A DNA stretch of 33,363 nt from Verrucomicrobiota bacterium (GCA_027623095.1 JAQBVM010000036.1:1-33363); one strand, 5' to 3'. Shown: positions 1-9,897, numbered from the stretch's first letter. Translations and numbers: made by a program. The notes: generated by a model from the letters alone, not told the origin.

Positions 1-339
1 GCCTCGACATCACTTCGATCGGCTTTCGATTCGGCGGTTTTTCGCGGCGTTCACGCCGCCGTCCGCACCTTCTTGCCCCGCTCTCGCCGAACGCAGCCAA
101 TAGTCCGCCTCGATCCGCGTCGTTCCGGCCCGCCACCCCATTCACCGACTTTGAGGTTGCGGCCGAAGCATCTCGAATCAAATCCAAGCCCCTTTGGACG
201 GGAGTCTCCGCAATACCCTCCTGATTCCGCGGCGCACTCCAATTGCTTCGGTCCAATCGAGAAAAGAAGCAAGAATGCTGAAGTGCGAAACAAGGGTGTT
301 CCCTTGCGCGATCAGAGGCGTGGCGGGTAAGGTCGATAC
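1..339. other. Gene-free leader upstream of dnaE
   Basis: I find no convincing gene here. The open frames on both strands are Arg/Pro/Ser-rich and resemble nothing I know. A 6-bp hairpin (GCGGCG, loop TTCA, CGCCGC) sits at 44-59 without a following T-run on either strand. The stretch probably holds the end of an upstream intergenic region and the dnaE promoter, but I could not pick out a reliable -35/-10 pair. The only start signal is a weak GGGTAAGGT just before the dnaE ATG. Confidence 0.5.
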
Positions 340-3300
340 ATGTCGCACGCAGACTTCGTCCATCTTCATTTGCACACGGAATACTCTCTGCTCGACGGCG
401 CCTGCCGGCTGGACCGGCTAATGGATAAAGCGCACGAACTGAAATTCCCAGCCCTTGCGATTACCGATCATGGGGGGATGTTCGGAGTCATCGAGTTTTA
501 TCAGGCCGCCCTTGCAAAAGGCATTAAGCCGATTATCGGCTGCGAGGTCTATGTCGCGCCCGGAAGCCGGTTCACGAAAAAGTCCACGAGCGGGGGCAAA
601 GACGTTTACAACCACCTTCTCCTGCTGGCGAAGGACGAGGTGGGTTACAAGAATCTTATCCGTCTCGTCACGGCGGCACACCTCGAGGGCTACTACTACA
701 AACCCCGTATCGACAAGGAAATCCTATCAGAGCATAAGGAAGGCTTGATCGCCCTCTCCGGATGCCTGGCAAGCGAGATTCCCGAATACATTCAGCGCGA
801 TCAAACGGACACCGCGCGCGACACAATCGACTGGTTTAAACAGACATTCGGCCCGGAGAACTTCTACCTGGAACTGCACAATCACGGAATCGCCGATCAG
901 GCGAAGGTAAACCGTGCGCTCATCCCTTGGGCCAAGGAATTCGGCCTGAAAACTGTGGCTACAAACGATGTTCACTATGTCGAGAAGCAACATTCTCACG
1001 CCCACGACTGCCTAATCTGCATCGGCACCCAGACAACGCTGAACGACTCAAAACGGATGCGCTATGCCGCCGAGCAATTCTATCTTCGTTCAGCGGTGGA
1101 AATGAGGGCGCTGTTCTCTGAGGTCCCCGAAGCTGTTACGAATACGTTAGAAGTCGCCGAGAAGTGCAACCTGGAAATTGAATTCAACAAACTGCATTAC
1201 CCAGTCTTTGTGCCTCCCAACCATTACACGCGGGAGGGTTACCTGCGAAAACTCCTCGCGGATAGCCTGCTTAAGCGTTACGGGATCCATGCTCGCGCAG
1301 AAGGCAAAGAGTACATCATTGAACGTGTGGAGGATCCGAGGCGATTGCCGACATTCAAAGATTTCCATCTGCTCGATTCTAACGAAGGAAAGAAGACAAA
1401 TGAATTGCAAGTGTCTGTAGCTCAATCTGTTAAGATAGTAGTGGACCGTGTGCAATCTGAACTTGAAACGATCGAGAAGACCGGTTTCATCAGCTATTTT
1501 TTGATCGTGGGTGATTTCATTCGATATGGACGCAGCAAGGGAATCACCTGCGTCGCTCGTGGTTCGGCCGCGGGTTCGATCGTCATATATCTTTTGGAGA
1601 TCTCGAATGTCGATCCCATACGGTACGGCTTGCTGTTCGAACGTTTTTTGAATCCTGAACGTGTAAATCCTCCTGATATCGACATCGACTTTGCAGATGA
1701 TCGGCGCGCGGACGTGATCGATTATGTTCGAGAAAAATACGGGCGCGATTCGGTAGCCCAGATCATAACGTTTGGAACGATGGGAGCGAAATCCGTCGTA
1801 CGCGACGTTGGCCGGGTGATGGGGCTCAGCTATGGAGAATGCGATCGGTTAGCCAAGATGATTCCAAACGAGCTAAGAATGGATTTGGCGAAAGCACTGA
1901 AGCAATCTCCCGAATTCAAAGAAGCCTTTGAAACAGAAGAGACCACGCGCGAGCTGCTGGAAACGGCCTTTGTGCTCGAGGATCTTACTCGCAATTCTTC
2001 CGTCCATGCCGCCGGAGTCGTGATCGGCGACCAACCACTCGTTAACTTGCTTCCTCTGAAACGGGACGAGGACGACGCCATCGTCACGCAATACGCGATG
2101 AATCCCGTCGGCGACCTTGGCCTTTTGAAAATGGACTTCCTGGGGCTCAAGACCTTGTCGGTCATTCGTAATACCTGCGAATTGGTGAAAGCCACAAAGG
2201 GAATCGAGGTGCCGATTGACGATCCTCCGCTTGATGACGCCAAGACGTACGATCTGCTAAACAAAGCGAATACGATCGGGATTTTTCAGTTGGAATCAGG
2301 CGGCATGCGAGACTTGTGCAGAAAATTTCAAATCAGTTCCGTTGAACATATTACCGCCTTAATAGCGCTCTATCGGCCCGGTCCAATGGAACTGATACCG
2401 GAATTCATCAAACGGCGCCATGGAGAAGTAAAGATCGAATATGAGCACCCCCTTCTGGAGCCCATTTGTAGCGAAACATACGGGATTATGGTTTATCAGG
2501 AGCAGGTGATGCAGGCCGCTCAGAGGCTCGCCGGCTATACGCTTGGAGCCGCCGATGTGCTCCGTCGCGCCATGGGTAAGAAGAAACCGGAAGAAATGGC
2601 AAAGCAGCGCGAAATCTTCGTCAAGGGATGCGCCGGCACGAACAAGATTCCCGCAGCAAAAGCGAATCAGGTGTTCGATTTGCTCGAGAAATTCGCCGGA
2701 TATGGCTTTAATAAATCACACGCCGCCGCGTATGCGATCGTCGCATATCAAACGGCCTATCTGAAGGCGAATTACCCGGTCGAGTTCCTAAGCGCGATGA
2801 TGACGAATGATATGGGCGACACCGGAAAGCTGAGTATTCTCATTGCCGAAGCACGGGCGTTCGGGATCGACGTGCTTCCTCCGGACGTGAATGAGAGCCA
2901 AGTTGCGTTCGCACCCGCGCGAAACGGAACGCTTATTCGGTTTGGCCTCGCGGCGATTAAGGGTGTTGGTGGGATTGCGGTGGAGAGCATCTTGGCGGCG
3001 CGCACCGTCGGCGGAAAATTCACGGGACTGGAGGATCTCTGCGAACGCGTCGATGGCAGGTCGGTCAATCGAAAGGTCCTTGAGGGACTTACCCGAAGCG
3101 GGGCCTGCGATACGTTCGGGGAAACTCGGGCGACGCTTTTCTCCCGAATCGAGCATACACTGGCGCGCGCGGCGCGCGTGATTCATGATCGCGAGCAAGG
3201 GCAAGCTTCTCTATTCGGGCTTATGGAGGAACCGGAGATTTCCTCATTTGAAAAGACACCTCCACTTCCGGAATGGCCCCAAAACGAACTGTTAGCCGCC

Positions 3301-3975
3301 GAGAAAGAATTGCTTGGCTTTTATGTAACTGGCCACCCATTAACGCCTTATGCAAAGATATTAGAACAATATGCGCTCTCGAATAGCGCGTCAGCCGCCA
3401 ACCTTCCGAACCGGTCGATGACGCGGATCGGCGGAATGGTTGGGGCTGTTCAGGCTGGCGTCTCCAAAAGAACAAACAAACCCTACGCACTGGTTACGTT
3501 AGAAGATTTGCACGGATCACTGCAGGTACTCTGCATGAACGAGAACTACGACAAATACCGCGACCTGCTCGTCGTTAATCAGACTGTGTTCGTTATTGGC
3601 GAAGTCAACACTGGTGAAGACAAACCAAAAATCTTTCCTCAAGAGATTCTCCATCTCGATGACGCCCCCAAACGCTTCACGCAACAGATACACTTCCGAC
3701 TTTATGTAGCACATCTTAACCGAGATCGCCTTGAGGGCATTCGTGATTTGGCTACTGCTCACTCGGGCAAGTGTCCGTTGTTTCTCTGCATGATTTTACC
3801 TGGAGGCGGGATTGTTTTCGTGGAGGCACATGAAAGATATTACGTCTCCCCGTCAAAGGAGCTGCAGGAAGCTGTCGATGCATTTATCGGCGAGAACACG
3901 TATTATGCGAAAGTTGATCAAGAGTTGCCTGAGCAGAACCAGCGACGATGGGAAAAGAAGAATGAAGACGAGTGA
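340..3975 (+). CDS. dnaE: DNA polymerase III subunit alpha (DnaE)
   Basis: This is the replicative polymerase catalytic subunit, which extends DNA from dNTPs within the Pol III holoenzyme. It has 1211 residues, close to the family's usual 1150-1250. The N-terminal PHP domain opens with HLHLHTEYS (residues 8-16) and keeps the metal-ligand pattern HxH, ITDHG (Asp43, His44) and GCE (Glu69), then ELHNHG and NDVHY further on. The palm carries GSAAGS and PDIDIDF (residues 445-451, with Asp446 and Asp448 as catalytic aspartates). A tandem helix-hairpin-helix region and a C-terminal OB fold follow (the stretch beginning MTRIGGMVGAVQ). The start is chosen because the PHP motif begins right after it and GGGTAAGGT lies just upstream. 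The gap to pgi is 127 bp. The intact PHP ligands are discussed under findings. The identification is certain. Confidence 0.97.
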   Translation: MSHADFVHLHLHTEYSLLDGACRLDRLMDKAHELKFPALAITDHGGMFGVIEFYQAALAKGIKPIIGCEVYVAPGSRFTKKSTSGGKDVYNHLLLLAKDEVGYKNLIRLVTAAHLEGYYYKPRIDKEILSEHKEGLIALSGCLASEIPEYIQRDQTDTARDTIDWFKQTFGPENFYLELHNHGIADQAKVNRALIPWAKEFGLKTVATNDVHYVEKQHSHAHDCLICIGTQTTLNDSKRMRYAAEQFYLRSAVEMRALFSEVPEAVTNTLEVAEKCNLEIEFNKLHYPVFVPPNHYTREGYLRKLLADSLLKRYGIHARAEGKEYIIERVEDPRRLPTFKDFHLLDSNEGKKTNELQVSVAQSVKIVVDRVQSELETIEKTGFISYFLIVGDFIRYGRSKGITCVARGSAAGSIVIYLLEISNVDPIRYGLLFERFLNPERVNPPDIDIDFADDRRADVIDYVREKYGRDSVAQIITFGTMGAKSVVRDVGRVMGLSYGECDRLAKMIPNELRMDLAKALKQSPEFKEAFETEETTRELLETAFVLEDLTRNSSVHAAGVVIGDQPLVNLLPLKRDEDDAIVTQYAMNPVGDLGLLKMDFLGLKTLSVIRNTCELVKATKGIEVPIDDPPLDDAKTYDLLNKANTIGIFQLESGGMRDLCRKFQISSVEHITALIALYRPGPMELIPEFIKRRHGEVKIEYEHPLLEPICSETYGIMVYQEQVMQAAQRLAGYTLGAADVLRRAMGKKKPEEMAKQREIFVKGCAGTNKIPAAKANQVFDLLEKFAGYGFNKSHAAAYAIVAYQTAYLKANYPVEFLSAMMTNDMGDTGKLSILIAEARAFGIDVLPPDVNESQVAFAPARNGTLIRFGLAAIKGVGGIAVESILAARTVGGKFTGLEDLCERVDGRSVNRKVLEGLTRSGACDTFGETRATLFSRIEHTLARAARVIHDREQGQASLFGLMEEPEISSFEKTPPLPEWPQNELLAAEKELLGFYVTGHPLTPYAKILEQYALSNSASAANLPNRSMTRIGGMVGAVQAGVSKRTNKPYALVTLEDLHGSLQVLCMNENYDKYRDLLVVNQTVFVIGEVNTGEDKPKIFPQEILHLDDAPKRFTQQIHFRLYVAHLNRDRLEGIRDLATAHSGKCPLFLCMILPGGGIVFVEAHERYYVSPSKELQEAVDAFIGENTYYAKVDQELPEQNQRRWEKKNEDE

Positions 3976-4102
3976 CGGAGATTTCCGAGCTCCGCTTCCT
4001 GTCTTTGATTCCAGATGCAATAGCCAATCCCGCTGCAAACACTGCTCGCAATTGATCGCCACATCTGTTTTACTCCACCGTTTTCAAAGTTAAAAAATAC
4101 AT

Positions 4103-5698
4103 ATGAAGTTTTCCCGCGAAGATCTCTTGGTTCGTTTCCAAAACCACTATCACGAATACCCGTCTCTAGGCCTGGGAATCGACCTGAGCCGTATGAATTT
4201 CCCCGATGATTTTCTCGCGGCAATGGAACCGAGAATCCAGAAATCATTCGAAGCAATGTCTGAATTGGAACGTGGTTCCAAAGCGAATCCGGACGAGGGA
4301 AGGATGGTTGGACACTATTGGCTTAGGAACCCGGCAATTGCACCCATCCCGGAGATTTCCCAAAGCATCACCGAAACTCTTCGGGACATTAGATCGTTCA
4401 CTGCTAAGGTTCATGACGGTTCGATCCGAGGTGCGAACGGGCCATTCGAGAACCTGCTAGTGATCGGAATCGGCGGTTCCGCGCTCGGACCTCAGTTTGT
4501 ATCTCGCGCGCTGGGAGAACCCACCAAGGACAGACTTTCAGTTCATTTCTTTGACAACACAGACCCTGACGGAATGGACTATGTGCTGGCTAGGATTGGT
4601 GATGGCCTTGGTAGAACATTGTGCGTTGTGATATCGAAATCTGGAGGCACCCAAGAGACCCGCAACGGAATGCTCGAAGCGAAGGCGGCATTCGAAAAGA
4701 GGGGACTTAAATTCGAATCCCATGCAGTCGCTGTAACGGGCGAGAATAGCAAGCTCGATCAAACCGCCTCATCGGGCGGATGGTTAAAGCGATTTCCGAT
4801 GTGGGATTGGGTTGGCGGCCGGACGAGTGAACTCTCTGCTGTTGGACTTCTTCCGGCAGCCCTTCAAGGCCTTGACATCGACGGAATGTTGGCGGGCGCC
4901 AAGGCTTGCGATGAGATTACCCGAAGCAAAGAGACACGAATGAACCCGTCCGGTCTGCTGGCATTGATGTGGTACTACATTGGCGAGGGACGAGGCTCAA
5001 AGGATATGGTGATTTTACCATACAAAGATCGCCTGGAGCTTTTCTCGAAATACCTTCAGCAACTAATCATGGAGTCACTAGGCAAGGAGTTGGATCTGGA
5101 CGGAAATGTCGTAAACCAAGGAATTGCGGTTTACGGAAACAAGGGTTCAACCGACCAACATGCATATGTTCAACAACTCCGTGAAGGGCTAAATAATTTC
5201 TTTGTGACTTTTGTCGAGGTTCTACGAGATCGAGCGGACGAATCTCTTCATGTTGAGCCCGACGTCACTTCCGGAGATTATTTGAACGGATTTTTTCAGG
5301 GCTCACGTCGAGCGTTATATGAGAATGGCAGAGAATCAATAACGCTAACTGTTACCGAAGTGTCCCCATTTTCAATCGGGGTTCTGATTGCGCTGTACGA
5401 ACGAGCAGTCGGGTTCTATGCCTCGCTGACAAATCTCAACGCGTACCATCAGCCTGGCGTGGAAGCAGGCAAGAAGGCGGCAGCCTCGGTAATCTCACTT
5501 CAAACTAAAGTGCAAGAATTCCTCTCACGGCGAAGTGGGAATGCCTCGACAGCTTCCGAGATTTCAGAAGGAATTGGTTCAAAGGATGAAGCAGAGACTA
5601 TTTTCAAGATCTGCGAACATCTGGCTGCCAATCCGGATCGAGGCATCCGCAAGATTCCTGGGAAAGTTCCGTTCAACGCCTCCTACCAGTGGCTCTGA
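4103..5698 (+). CDS. pgi: Glucose-6-phosphate isomerase
   Basis: This cytosolic enzyme interconverts glucose 6-phosphate and fructose 6-phosphate in glycolysis and gluconeogenesis. It has 531 residues, typical for the family. The sugar-phosphate-binding SIS folds show GIGGSALGP (residues 122-130) and [10 protein letters not shown] (177-186). [18 protein letters not shown] carries the catalytic histidine region, and the C-terminal signature [12 protein letters not shown] is present. The start ATG lies in an A-rich context with no clear Shine-Dalgarno sequence, like several genes in this window. The gene is co-directional with dnaE and lies 27 bp before mnmG, so pgi and mnmG are probably co-transcribed. 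The pairing with replication and tRNA-modification genes does not suggest a special role. Confidence 0.96.
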   Translation: MKFSREDLLVRFQNHYHEYPSLGLGIDLSRMNFPDDFLAAMEPRIQKSFEAMSELERGSKANPDEGRMVGHYWLRNPAIAPIPEISQSITETLRDIRSFTAKVHDGSIRGANGPFENLLVIGIGGSALGPQFVSRALGEPTKDRLSVHFFDNTDPDGMDYVLARIGDGLGRTLCVVISKSGGTQETRNGMLEAKAAFEKRGLKFESHAVAVTGENSKLDQTASSGGWLKRFPMWDWVGGRTSELSAVGLLPAALQGLDIDGMLAGAKACDEITRSKETRMNPSGLLALMWYYIGEGRGSKDMVILPYKDRLELFSKYLQQLIMESLGKELDLDGNVVNQGIAVYGNKGSTDQHAYVQQLREGLNNFFVTFVEVLRDRADESLHVEPDVTSGDYLNGFFQGSRRALYENGRESITLTVTEVSPFSIGVLIALYERAVGFYASLTNLNAYHQPGVEAGKKAAASVISLQTKVQEFLSRRSGNASTASEISEGIGSKDEAETIFKICEHLAANPDRGIRKIPGKVPFNASYQWL

Positions 5699-5724
5699 GC
5701 GGCTTCTGGTGCACTGTTTGAGGT

Positions 5725-7656
5725 ATGTTCGTTTATCCCAAGAGCTACGACATTATTGTCGTTGGCGCAGGACACGCTGGCGTGGAAGCAGCATTAGCTG
5801 CAGCCCGAATGGGCTCTCAGGTCCTTCTCCTCTCCATTAACGTCGATGGTATCGGGCAGATGTCCTGTAATCCTGCGATCGGCGGGTTGGCCAAGGGTCA
5901 TCTTGTTCGAGAGATTGACGCGTTGGGTGGGGAAATGGGAAGAACAACGGACATGACTGGCCTCCAGTTCAGACTGTTAAACACAAGGAAGGGTCCATCA
6001 GTTTGGGCGCCACGCGCTCAGTGCGATAAGAAAGCTTATCAATTCCGCCTTAAATGGATCTGCGAACGGCAACCGAATCTCGATGTAAAGCAGGGGCAGG
6101 TTTCAAGTCTAATACACAAGGACGGGAGGGTGCGGGGCGTCGAGACAACCCTTGATGTCCAATTCCTCGGGAGGACTGTAGTGATCACGACCGGCACATT
6201 CCTGCGCGGTTTGATGCACATCGGATCCAATCAACAGTCCGGAGGGCGCGCAGGCGAAGCATCTGTGACCGGCCTTTCTGCTTCTCTTCGAGAGCTCGGA
6301 ATCGAACTTGGGCGATTGAAGACGGGAACGCCGCCCAGACTTTTGCGGCGGTCGATCGATTTTTCGCGCACGGAGGTTCAGTCAGGGGATGAGCCGATTC
6401 CCTATTTCTCATTCTGGAAGGAGGACTTGTTCCACGTGGAACATTCTAAAGAAAGTGAAGCTTCGGCTTGTTATCAAAACGGGAAATATCCTCCGGGCTC
6501 GATTCTAAGCCAGATTGGCGGACAGCTTCCATGTTATATCACTTATACAACAAGTGACACCGCTGCAGTGATTCGCGCGAACATCCACAAGTCTCCCATG
6601 TACTCGGGTGTCATTGAGGGAACCGGACCTCGCTACTGTCCGTCAATTGAGGACAAGATTGTCAAATTTCCCGACAAGGAACGGCATCAGATTTTTTTGG
6701 AGCCTGAGGGTATTGCAACCGATGAGATCTACGTGAACGGCTTCTCGACGTGTCTGCCCTTCGAAGTCCAGGTCGGTCTAATCCGGACGATTGTCGGATG
6801 TGAGAACGCGGAAATTCTTCGCCCAGCTTATGCGGTCGAGTACGACTTTGCATACCCCACTCAGTTAAAACCTACTCTCGAGTGTAAAACCTGTGAAAAC
6901 CTGTTCCTTGCCGGGCAAATCAACGGAACTTCAGGGTATGAGGAAGCCGCTGCGCAGGGAATCATGGCTGGCATCAATGCCTCAAGGAAGGTACTCGGCA
7001 AGGACCTGATCGTCTTTCGGCGCGACCAAGCATACATCGGTGTATTGATTGACGATCTGATTACAAAGGGAACGACAGAACCTTACAGAATGTTCACGTC
7101 CCGTGCTGAATATCGGCTCCTTTTGAGGCAAGACAACGCGGATACGCGTCTGTCTAAAATTGGATTCGACATCGGACTATTACCCCAAAAGAATTACGAA
7201 CGACACCTTCGGAAGCAGAAGGTGATTCAAGAGGAACTCTCGAAGCTTCAATCAATGAAGGATGATAGTCTCAGTCTGCTTCAGATTCTTCGGAGACCAG
7301 GTATTTCCTATTCGCAGCTCCCAGGCAGCGACTCGAGCATTGATGGCGAAATCGTACAACAGATTGAAATCTTGGTTAAATATGCGGGTTATGTGGAAAG
7401 ACAGCAGGTTGAGGTCGATCGTTTCAAGGCAATGGAAAACAAACAGATCCCTGAATGGTTGGATTATTCAAAGATCTCAAGTCTGCGTCTGGAGGCGAAA
7501 CAGAAACTTCAAGCCATCCGTCCAGCGACACTCGGTCAGGCTTCCAGGATCTCGGGAGTTTCACCAGCAGACTTGAGCTTGGTGATGGTCTGGATGAAGC
7601 GCGGCAACACGGATACCGAGAGTTCATTCTCGAAACGTTCTGATCCAATTCTCTGA
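5725..7656 (+). CDS. mnmG: tRNA uridine-5-carboxymethylaminomethyl(34) synthesis enzyme MnmG
   Basis: This FAD-dependent enzyme works with MnmE to install the cmnm5 group on the wobble uridine of certain tRNAs. It has 643 residues, slightly longer than E. coli MnmG (about 629). The Rossmann FAD motif GAGHAG is at residues 14-19. SCNPAIGG contains the conserved Cys48, and [11 protein letters not shown] holds the second conserved cysteine. [16 protein letters not shown] and [17 protein letters not shown] are also classic. Compared from memory with E. coli, about 25 extra residues lie between FSF and PCYIT. That insertion contains LFHVEH (235-240), which is encoded by a perfect parS-like palindrome. 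mnmG is commonly near oriC and parAB in bacteria; no rsmG or parAB follows here. Confidence 0.97.
   Translation: MFVYPKSYDIIVVGAGHAGVEAALAAARMGSQVLLLSINVDGIGQMSCNPAIGGLAKGHLVREIDALGGEMGRTTDMTGLQFRLLNTRKGPSVWAPRAQCDKKAYQFRLKWICERQPNLDVKQGQVSSLIHKDGRVRGVETTLDVQFLGRTVVITTGTFLRGLMHIGSNQQSGGRAGEASVTGLSASLRELGIELGRLKTGTPPRLLRRSIDFSRTEVQSGDEPIPYFSFWKEDLFHVEHSKESEASACYQNGKYPPGSILSQIGGQLPCYITYTTSDTAAVIRANIHKSPMYSGVIEGTGPRYCPSIEDKIVKFPDKERHQIFLEPEGIATDEIYVNGFSTCLPFEVQVGLIRTIVGCENAEILRPAYAVEYDFAYPTQLKPTLECKTCENLFLAGQINGTSGYEEAAAQGIMAGINASRKVLGKDLIVFRRDQAYIGVLIDDLITKGTTEPYRMFTSRAEYRLLLRQDNADTRLSKIGFDIGLLPQKNYERHLRKQKVIQEELSKLQSMKDDSLSLLQILRRPGISYSQLPGSDSSIDGEIVQQIEILVKYAGYVERQQVEVDRFKAMENKQIPEWLDYSKISSLRLEAKQKLQAIRPATLGQASRISGVSPADLSLVMVWMKRGNTDTESSFSKRSDPIL
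6428..6443. promoter_or_regulatory. parS: parS-like site inside mnmG
   Basis: TGTTCCACGTGGAACA is a perfect 16-bp palindrome with the CACGTG core of bacterial parS, the site on which ParB loads. As I recall, this exact form is used in pseudomonads, and it differs little from the B. subtilis consensus. It lies in the mnmG reading frame and encodes part of LFHVEH within a non-conserved insertion. A near copy follows at 7774. The sequence is seen directly; the function is inferred from family knowledge. Confidence 0.8.
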
Positions 7657-7675
7657 CTCCTCCTCTTTATGAACC

Positions 7676-7692
7676 CTTTCAATCGTTGAAAG
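7676..7692. terminator. Hairpin just after mnmG
   Basis: CTTTCAA, loop TCG, TTGAAAG forms a perfect 7-bp AT-rich stem 20 bp after the mnmG stop. No T-run follows, so it would be a weak terminator at best; it may instead protect the mRNA end or be fortuitous. Confidence 0.3.
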
Positions 7693-7773
7693 ATCCAGCG
7701 TGCTCCTTACACATACGTCCAGAACTGTTCGATAGACCGAGAACCTTTCTGACGTTCCGCAGTACTTTCCCAA

Positions 7774-7789
7774 TGTTCCACGTGGAGCA
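7774..7789. promoter_or_regulatory. parS: Second parS-like site, mnmG-fur intergenic region
   Basis: TGTTCCACGTGGAGCA matches the upstream palindrome at 6428 in 15 of 16 bases; only position 14 differs (G for A). It is about 1.35 kb from the first site and lies in non-coding DNA, so its conservation cannot be explained by protein sequence. Two such sites close together fit the usual clustering of parS. Confidence 0.72.
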
Positions 7790-7831
7790 AACATATCTGA
7801 CTGCCTTGGTTCTGGGAACTCAGTTTCTTAT

Positions 7832-7846
7832 TTAGACTTATTCTAA
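7832..7846. promoter_or_regulatory. PerR/Fur-box-like operator
   Basis: TTAGACTTATTCTAA is a 7-1-7 inverted repeat (TTAGACT, t, ATTCTAA; 6 of 7 positions are complementary). It matches 11 of the 14 defined positions of the PerR-box consensus TTATAATnATTATAA. It ends 3 bp before a TTGACA hexamer and lies 46 bp before the Fur-family gene, a placement suited to autoregulation. The match is seen in the sequence; binding is inferred. Confidence 0.6.
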
Positions 7847-7849
7847 GTA

Positions 7850-7877
7850 TTGACAGACATCGGATTCCAGATACGTT
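7850..7877 (+). promoter_or_regulatory. Candidate sigma70-type promoter of the regulator-suf locus
   Basis: A perfect TTGACA (7850-7855) is followed after 16 bp by TACGTT (7872-7877), a poor -10 match that keeps the T-A and final T. The PerR-box-like repeat directly abuts the -35 element. This is the best promoter candidate for the Fur-family gene and perhaps for the suf genes behind it. Confidence 0.45.
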
Positions 7878-7891
7878 AACCGAGTTCTAAT

Positions 7892-8335
7892 GTGAATGAA
7901 ATGGAAAACCTAGTAGCGCACCAACTTAACGAGCGATTGGCGACGAGCGGACTCCGTTCGACCGTGCAACGGCAGCAGGTTTATGATGTACTGCTCCAGC
8001 GTCGAGATCATCCAACGGCGGAAGAAGTATTCATTCGAGCGAAAACTGGCTCGCCGGAGATCTCAATCGCGACCGTCTATAATTGCCTTGACGCTTTGGT
8101 AAAATGCGGCCTCGTCCGCCAAGTTAACCTCGATCGCAGCGCAACACGTTACTGTCCGAATATGCACGAACATTTCCATTTTTATTGTGACGGATGCGGA
8201 ACTATCTACGACATAGACAGTCCGGCGAAAGGCCCTGCGACTCTCCGGGTGCAAGTTCCTGACGGATTCACGATAGGTCACTGTGAGATTTCAGTTCGAG
8301 GTTCCTGCCCTGCGTGTAACAAGAAGAGGGAGTGA
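7892..8335 (+). CDS. Fur/PerR-family metal-dependent transcriptional regulator
   Basis: This is a 147-residue winged-helix repressor of the Fur superfamily. The DNA-binding domain contains RSTVQRQQVYDVL, HPTAEEVF (His40) and recognition helix ISIATVYNCLDALVKCGLV. The dimerisation and metal domain carries HEHFHFYCDGC and two CxxC pairs (Cys99/102 and Cys139/142) for structural zinc. Features pointing to PerR rather than Fur are Asn64 after ATVY (Fur usually has Arg) and Asp107 in GTIYDI (Fur usually has Glu). Against this, Cys88 stands where B. subtilis PerR has the ligand Asp85. The start is GTG at 7892; an in-frame ATG at 7901 is equally possible. It lies 59 bp before sufB, so it plausibly controls iron-sulfur assembly in response to peroxide or iron. 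The family is certain, the subtype tentative. Confidence 0.9.
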   Translation: MNEMENLVAHQLNERLATSGLRSTVQRQQVYDVLLQRRDHPTAEEVFIRAKTGSPEISIATVYNCLDALVKCGLVRQVNLDRSATRYCPNMHEHFHFYCDGCGTIYDIDSPAKGPATLRVQVPDGFTIGHCEISVRGSCPACNKKRE

Positions 8336-8394
8336 TTCTTTCTCATAGCAACAATTGAAATGTTCCTTTTAACCGCAAAGTTTTTCGAAGTGTC

Positions 8395-9843
8395 ATGACA
8401 ACCGCGACTGAAACAATTGAGGGGTTCGTAAAAAGCGAATACAAATACGGATTCTTTACCGACATCGAATCCGATTCGGCGCCACCTGGCTTGAACGAGG
8501 ATATCGTTCAATTCATTTCAACTAAGAAGAATGAACCTGAATTCCTGCTAGAATGGAGGCTTAAGGCTTATCGCCATTGGCTGAAAATGGAGGAGCCCAA
8601 GTGGCCAAAGGTGAGTTATCCAAAGATCGACTTCCAGAAGATCGTTTACTACTCCGCGCCAAAACGGAAGGGCGACGGTCCAAAAAGTCTCGATGAAGTC
8701 GATCCCAAACTTCTGGAAACTTATGAGAAACTTGGAATTCCTCTCCGGGAACGAGGGCGACTCGCAGGAGTTGCTGTCGATGCCGTTTTTGATAGCGTCT
8801 CGGTTGCAACAACATTTAAAGGAACGTTGGCCGCCAAAGGGGTCATTTTCTGCTCATTTAGCGAAGCGGTCCACGAGCATCCGGACTTAATCAAAAAGTA
8901 TTTGGGAAGTGTCGTTCCTTATACCGATAATTTCTACGCCGCGCTCAACTCCGCGGTATTCAGTGACGGTTCCTTTTGCTTTATTCCAAAGGGCGTTCGG
9001 TGCCCAATGGAACTTTCGACCTACTTCCGAATCAACGCCGCAAACACAGGTCAATTCGAACGAACCCTAATCGTCGCCGAAGAAAGCTCTCACGTTAGTT
9101 ATCTCGAGGGCTGCACAGCTCCGATGCGCGACGAGAATCAACTCCATGCCGCAGTTGTCGAACTCGTCGCGCTCGATAACGCCGAGATCAAGTATTCGAC
9201 GGTGCAAAACTGGTATCCCGGCGATGAAGAGGGCCGAGGTGGAATTTACAACTTCGTCACTAAGCGGGGTCTCTGCAAAGGCAGAAAGTCCAAGATCTCT
9301 TGGACCCAAGTCGAAACTGGATCCGCCATCACATGGAAATACCCTAGCGTCGTGCTGCAGGGTGAGAACTCGACAGGAGAATTTTATTCTGTGGCGGTAA
9401 CGAACAATTACCAACAAGCGGACACAGGGACAAAAATGGTGCATGTCGGGAAAAACACTCGAAGTACGATTATTTCAAAGGGAATCTCCGCAAAACACGG
9501 CCAAAATAGCTACCGCGGTCTGGTGAAAATCCAGAAAGGCGCCACAGGATCCAGGAATTTCTCGCAATGCGATTCGCTCTTGATCGGGAACAAATGCGGC
9601 GCTCACACTTTTCCGTATATAGAGGTGAAAAACACTTCGTCGAGCGTCGAACACGAAGCAACGACCTCCAAGATAGGTGAAGATCAGATCTTTTATTGCA
9701 ATTCCCGCGGCATCGAAACTCAAGACGCCGTCAACATGATCGTCAACGGATTCTGCAAAGAAGTCTTTAAAGAGCTGCCTATGGAGTTTGCCGTTGAAGC
9801 ACAAAAACTTTTGGGCGTGAGCCTCGAAGGCAGTGTCGGATAA
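8395..9843 (+). CDS. sufB: Fe-S cluster assembly scaffold SufB
   Basis: SufB is the core scaffold of the SufBC2D complex, on which iron-sulfur clusters are built in the cytosol. At 482 residues it is typical (E. coli 495). Diagnostic stretches are [37 protein letters not shown] and [20 protein letters not shown]. The beta-helix core is followed by the C-terminal segment with [19 protein letters not shown]. It is the first structural gene of the suf locus, directly after the Fur-family regulator. A 127-bp gap with GTAAC-type repeats separates it from sufC, an unusually long gap for this operon. Confidence 0.97.
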   Translation: MTTATETIEGFVKSEYKYGFFTDIESDSAPPGLNEDIVQFISTKKNEPEFLLEWRLKAYRHWLKMEEPKWPKVSYPKIDFQKIVYYSAPKRKGDGPKSLDEVDPKLLETYEKLGIPLRERGRLAGVAVDAVFDSVSVATTFKGTLAAKGVIFCSFSEAVHEHPDLIKKYLGSVVPYTDNFYAALNSAVFSDGSFCFIPKGVRCPMELSTYFRINAANTGQFERTLIVAEESSHVSYLEGCTAPMRDENQLHAAVVELVALDNAEIKYSTVQNWYPGDEEGRGGIYNFVTKRGLCKGRKSKISWTQVETGSAITWKYPSVVLQGENSTGEFYSVAVTNNYQQADTGTKMVHVGKNTRSTIISKGISAKHGQNSYRGLVKIQKGATGSRNFSQCDSLLIGNKCGAHTFPYIEVKNTSSSVEHEATTSKIGEDQIFYCNSRGIETQDAVNMIVNGFCKEVFKELPMEFAVEAQKLLGVSLEGSVG

Positions 9844-9866
9844 ATCGAGGTAAACGACTGGGACTA

Positions 9867-9897
9867 TTGTAACTATTTTGTTACTAGGATGTTACAA
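9867..9897. repeat. GTAAC/GTTAC inverted repeat cluster between sufB and sufC
   Basis: TTGTAAC (9867-9873) and GTTACAA (9891-9897) form a perfect 7-bp inverted repeat around a 17-nt centre. A further GTTAC (9880-9884) in that centre could pair with the left arm instead, giving a 5-bp stem with a 6-nt loop. A T-rich run (TTTTTGTGTT) starts at 9901. It could be an operator, an attenuator or a leaky terminator that sets the sufB:sufC ratio. I cannot tell which. Confidence 0.4.

Noticed and set aside
44-59. 6-bp GC hairpin at the left edge as a terminator of an upstream gene
   Set aside because: No T-run on either side and no upstream gene visible, so nothing supports the call.
3976-4102. CGGAG/CTCCG hairpin after dnaE
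   Set aside because: A 5-bp stem with a 9-nt loop and no T-run; likely to occur by chance.
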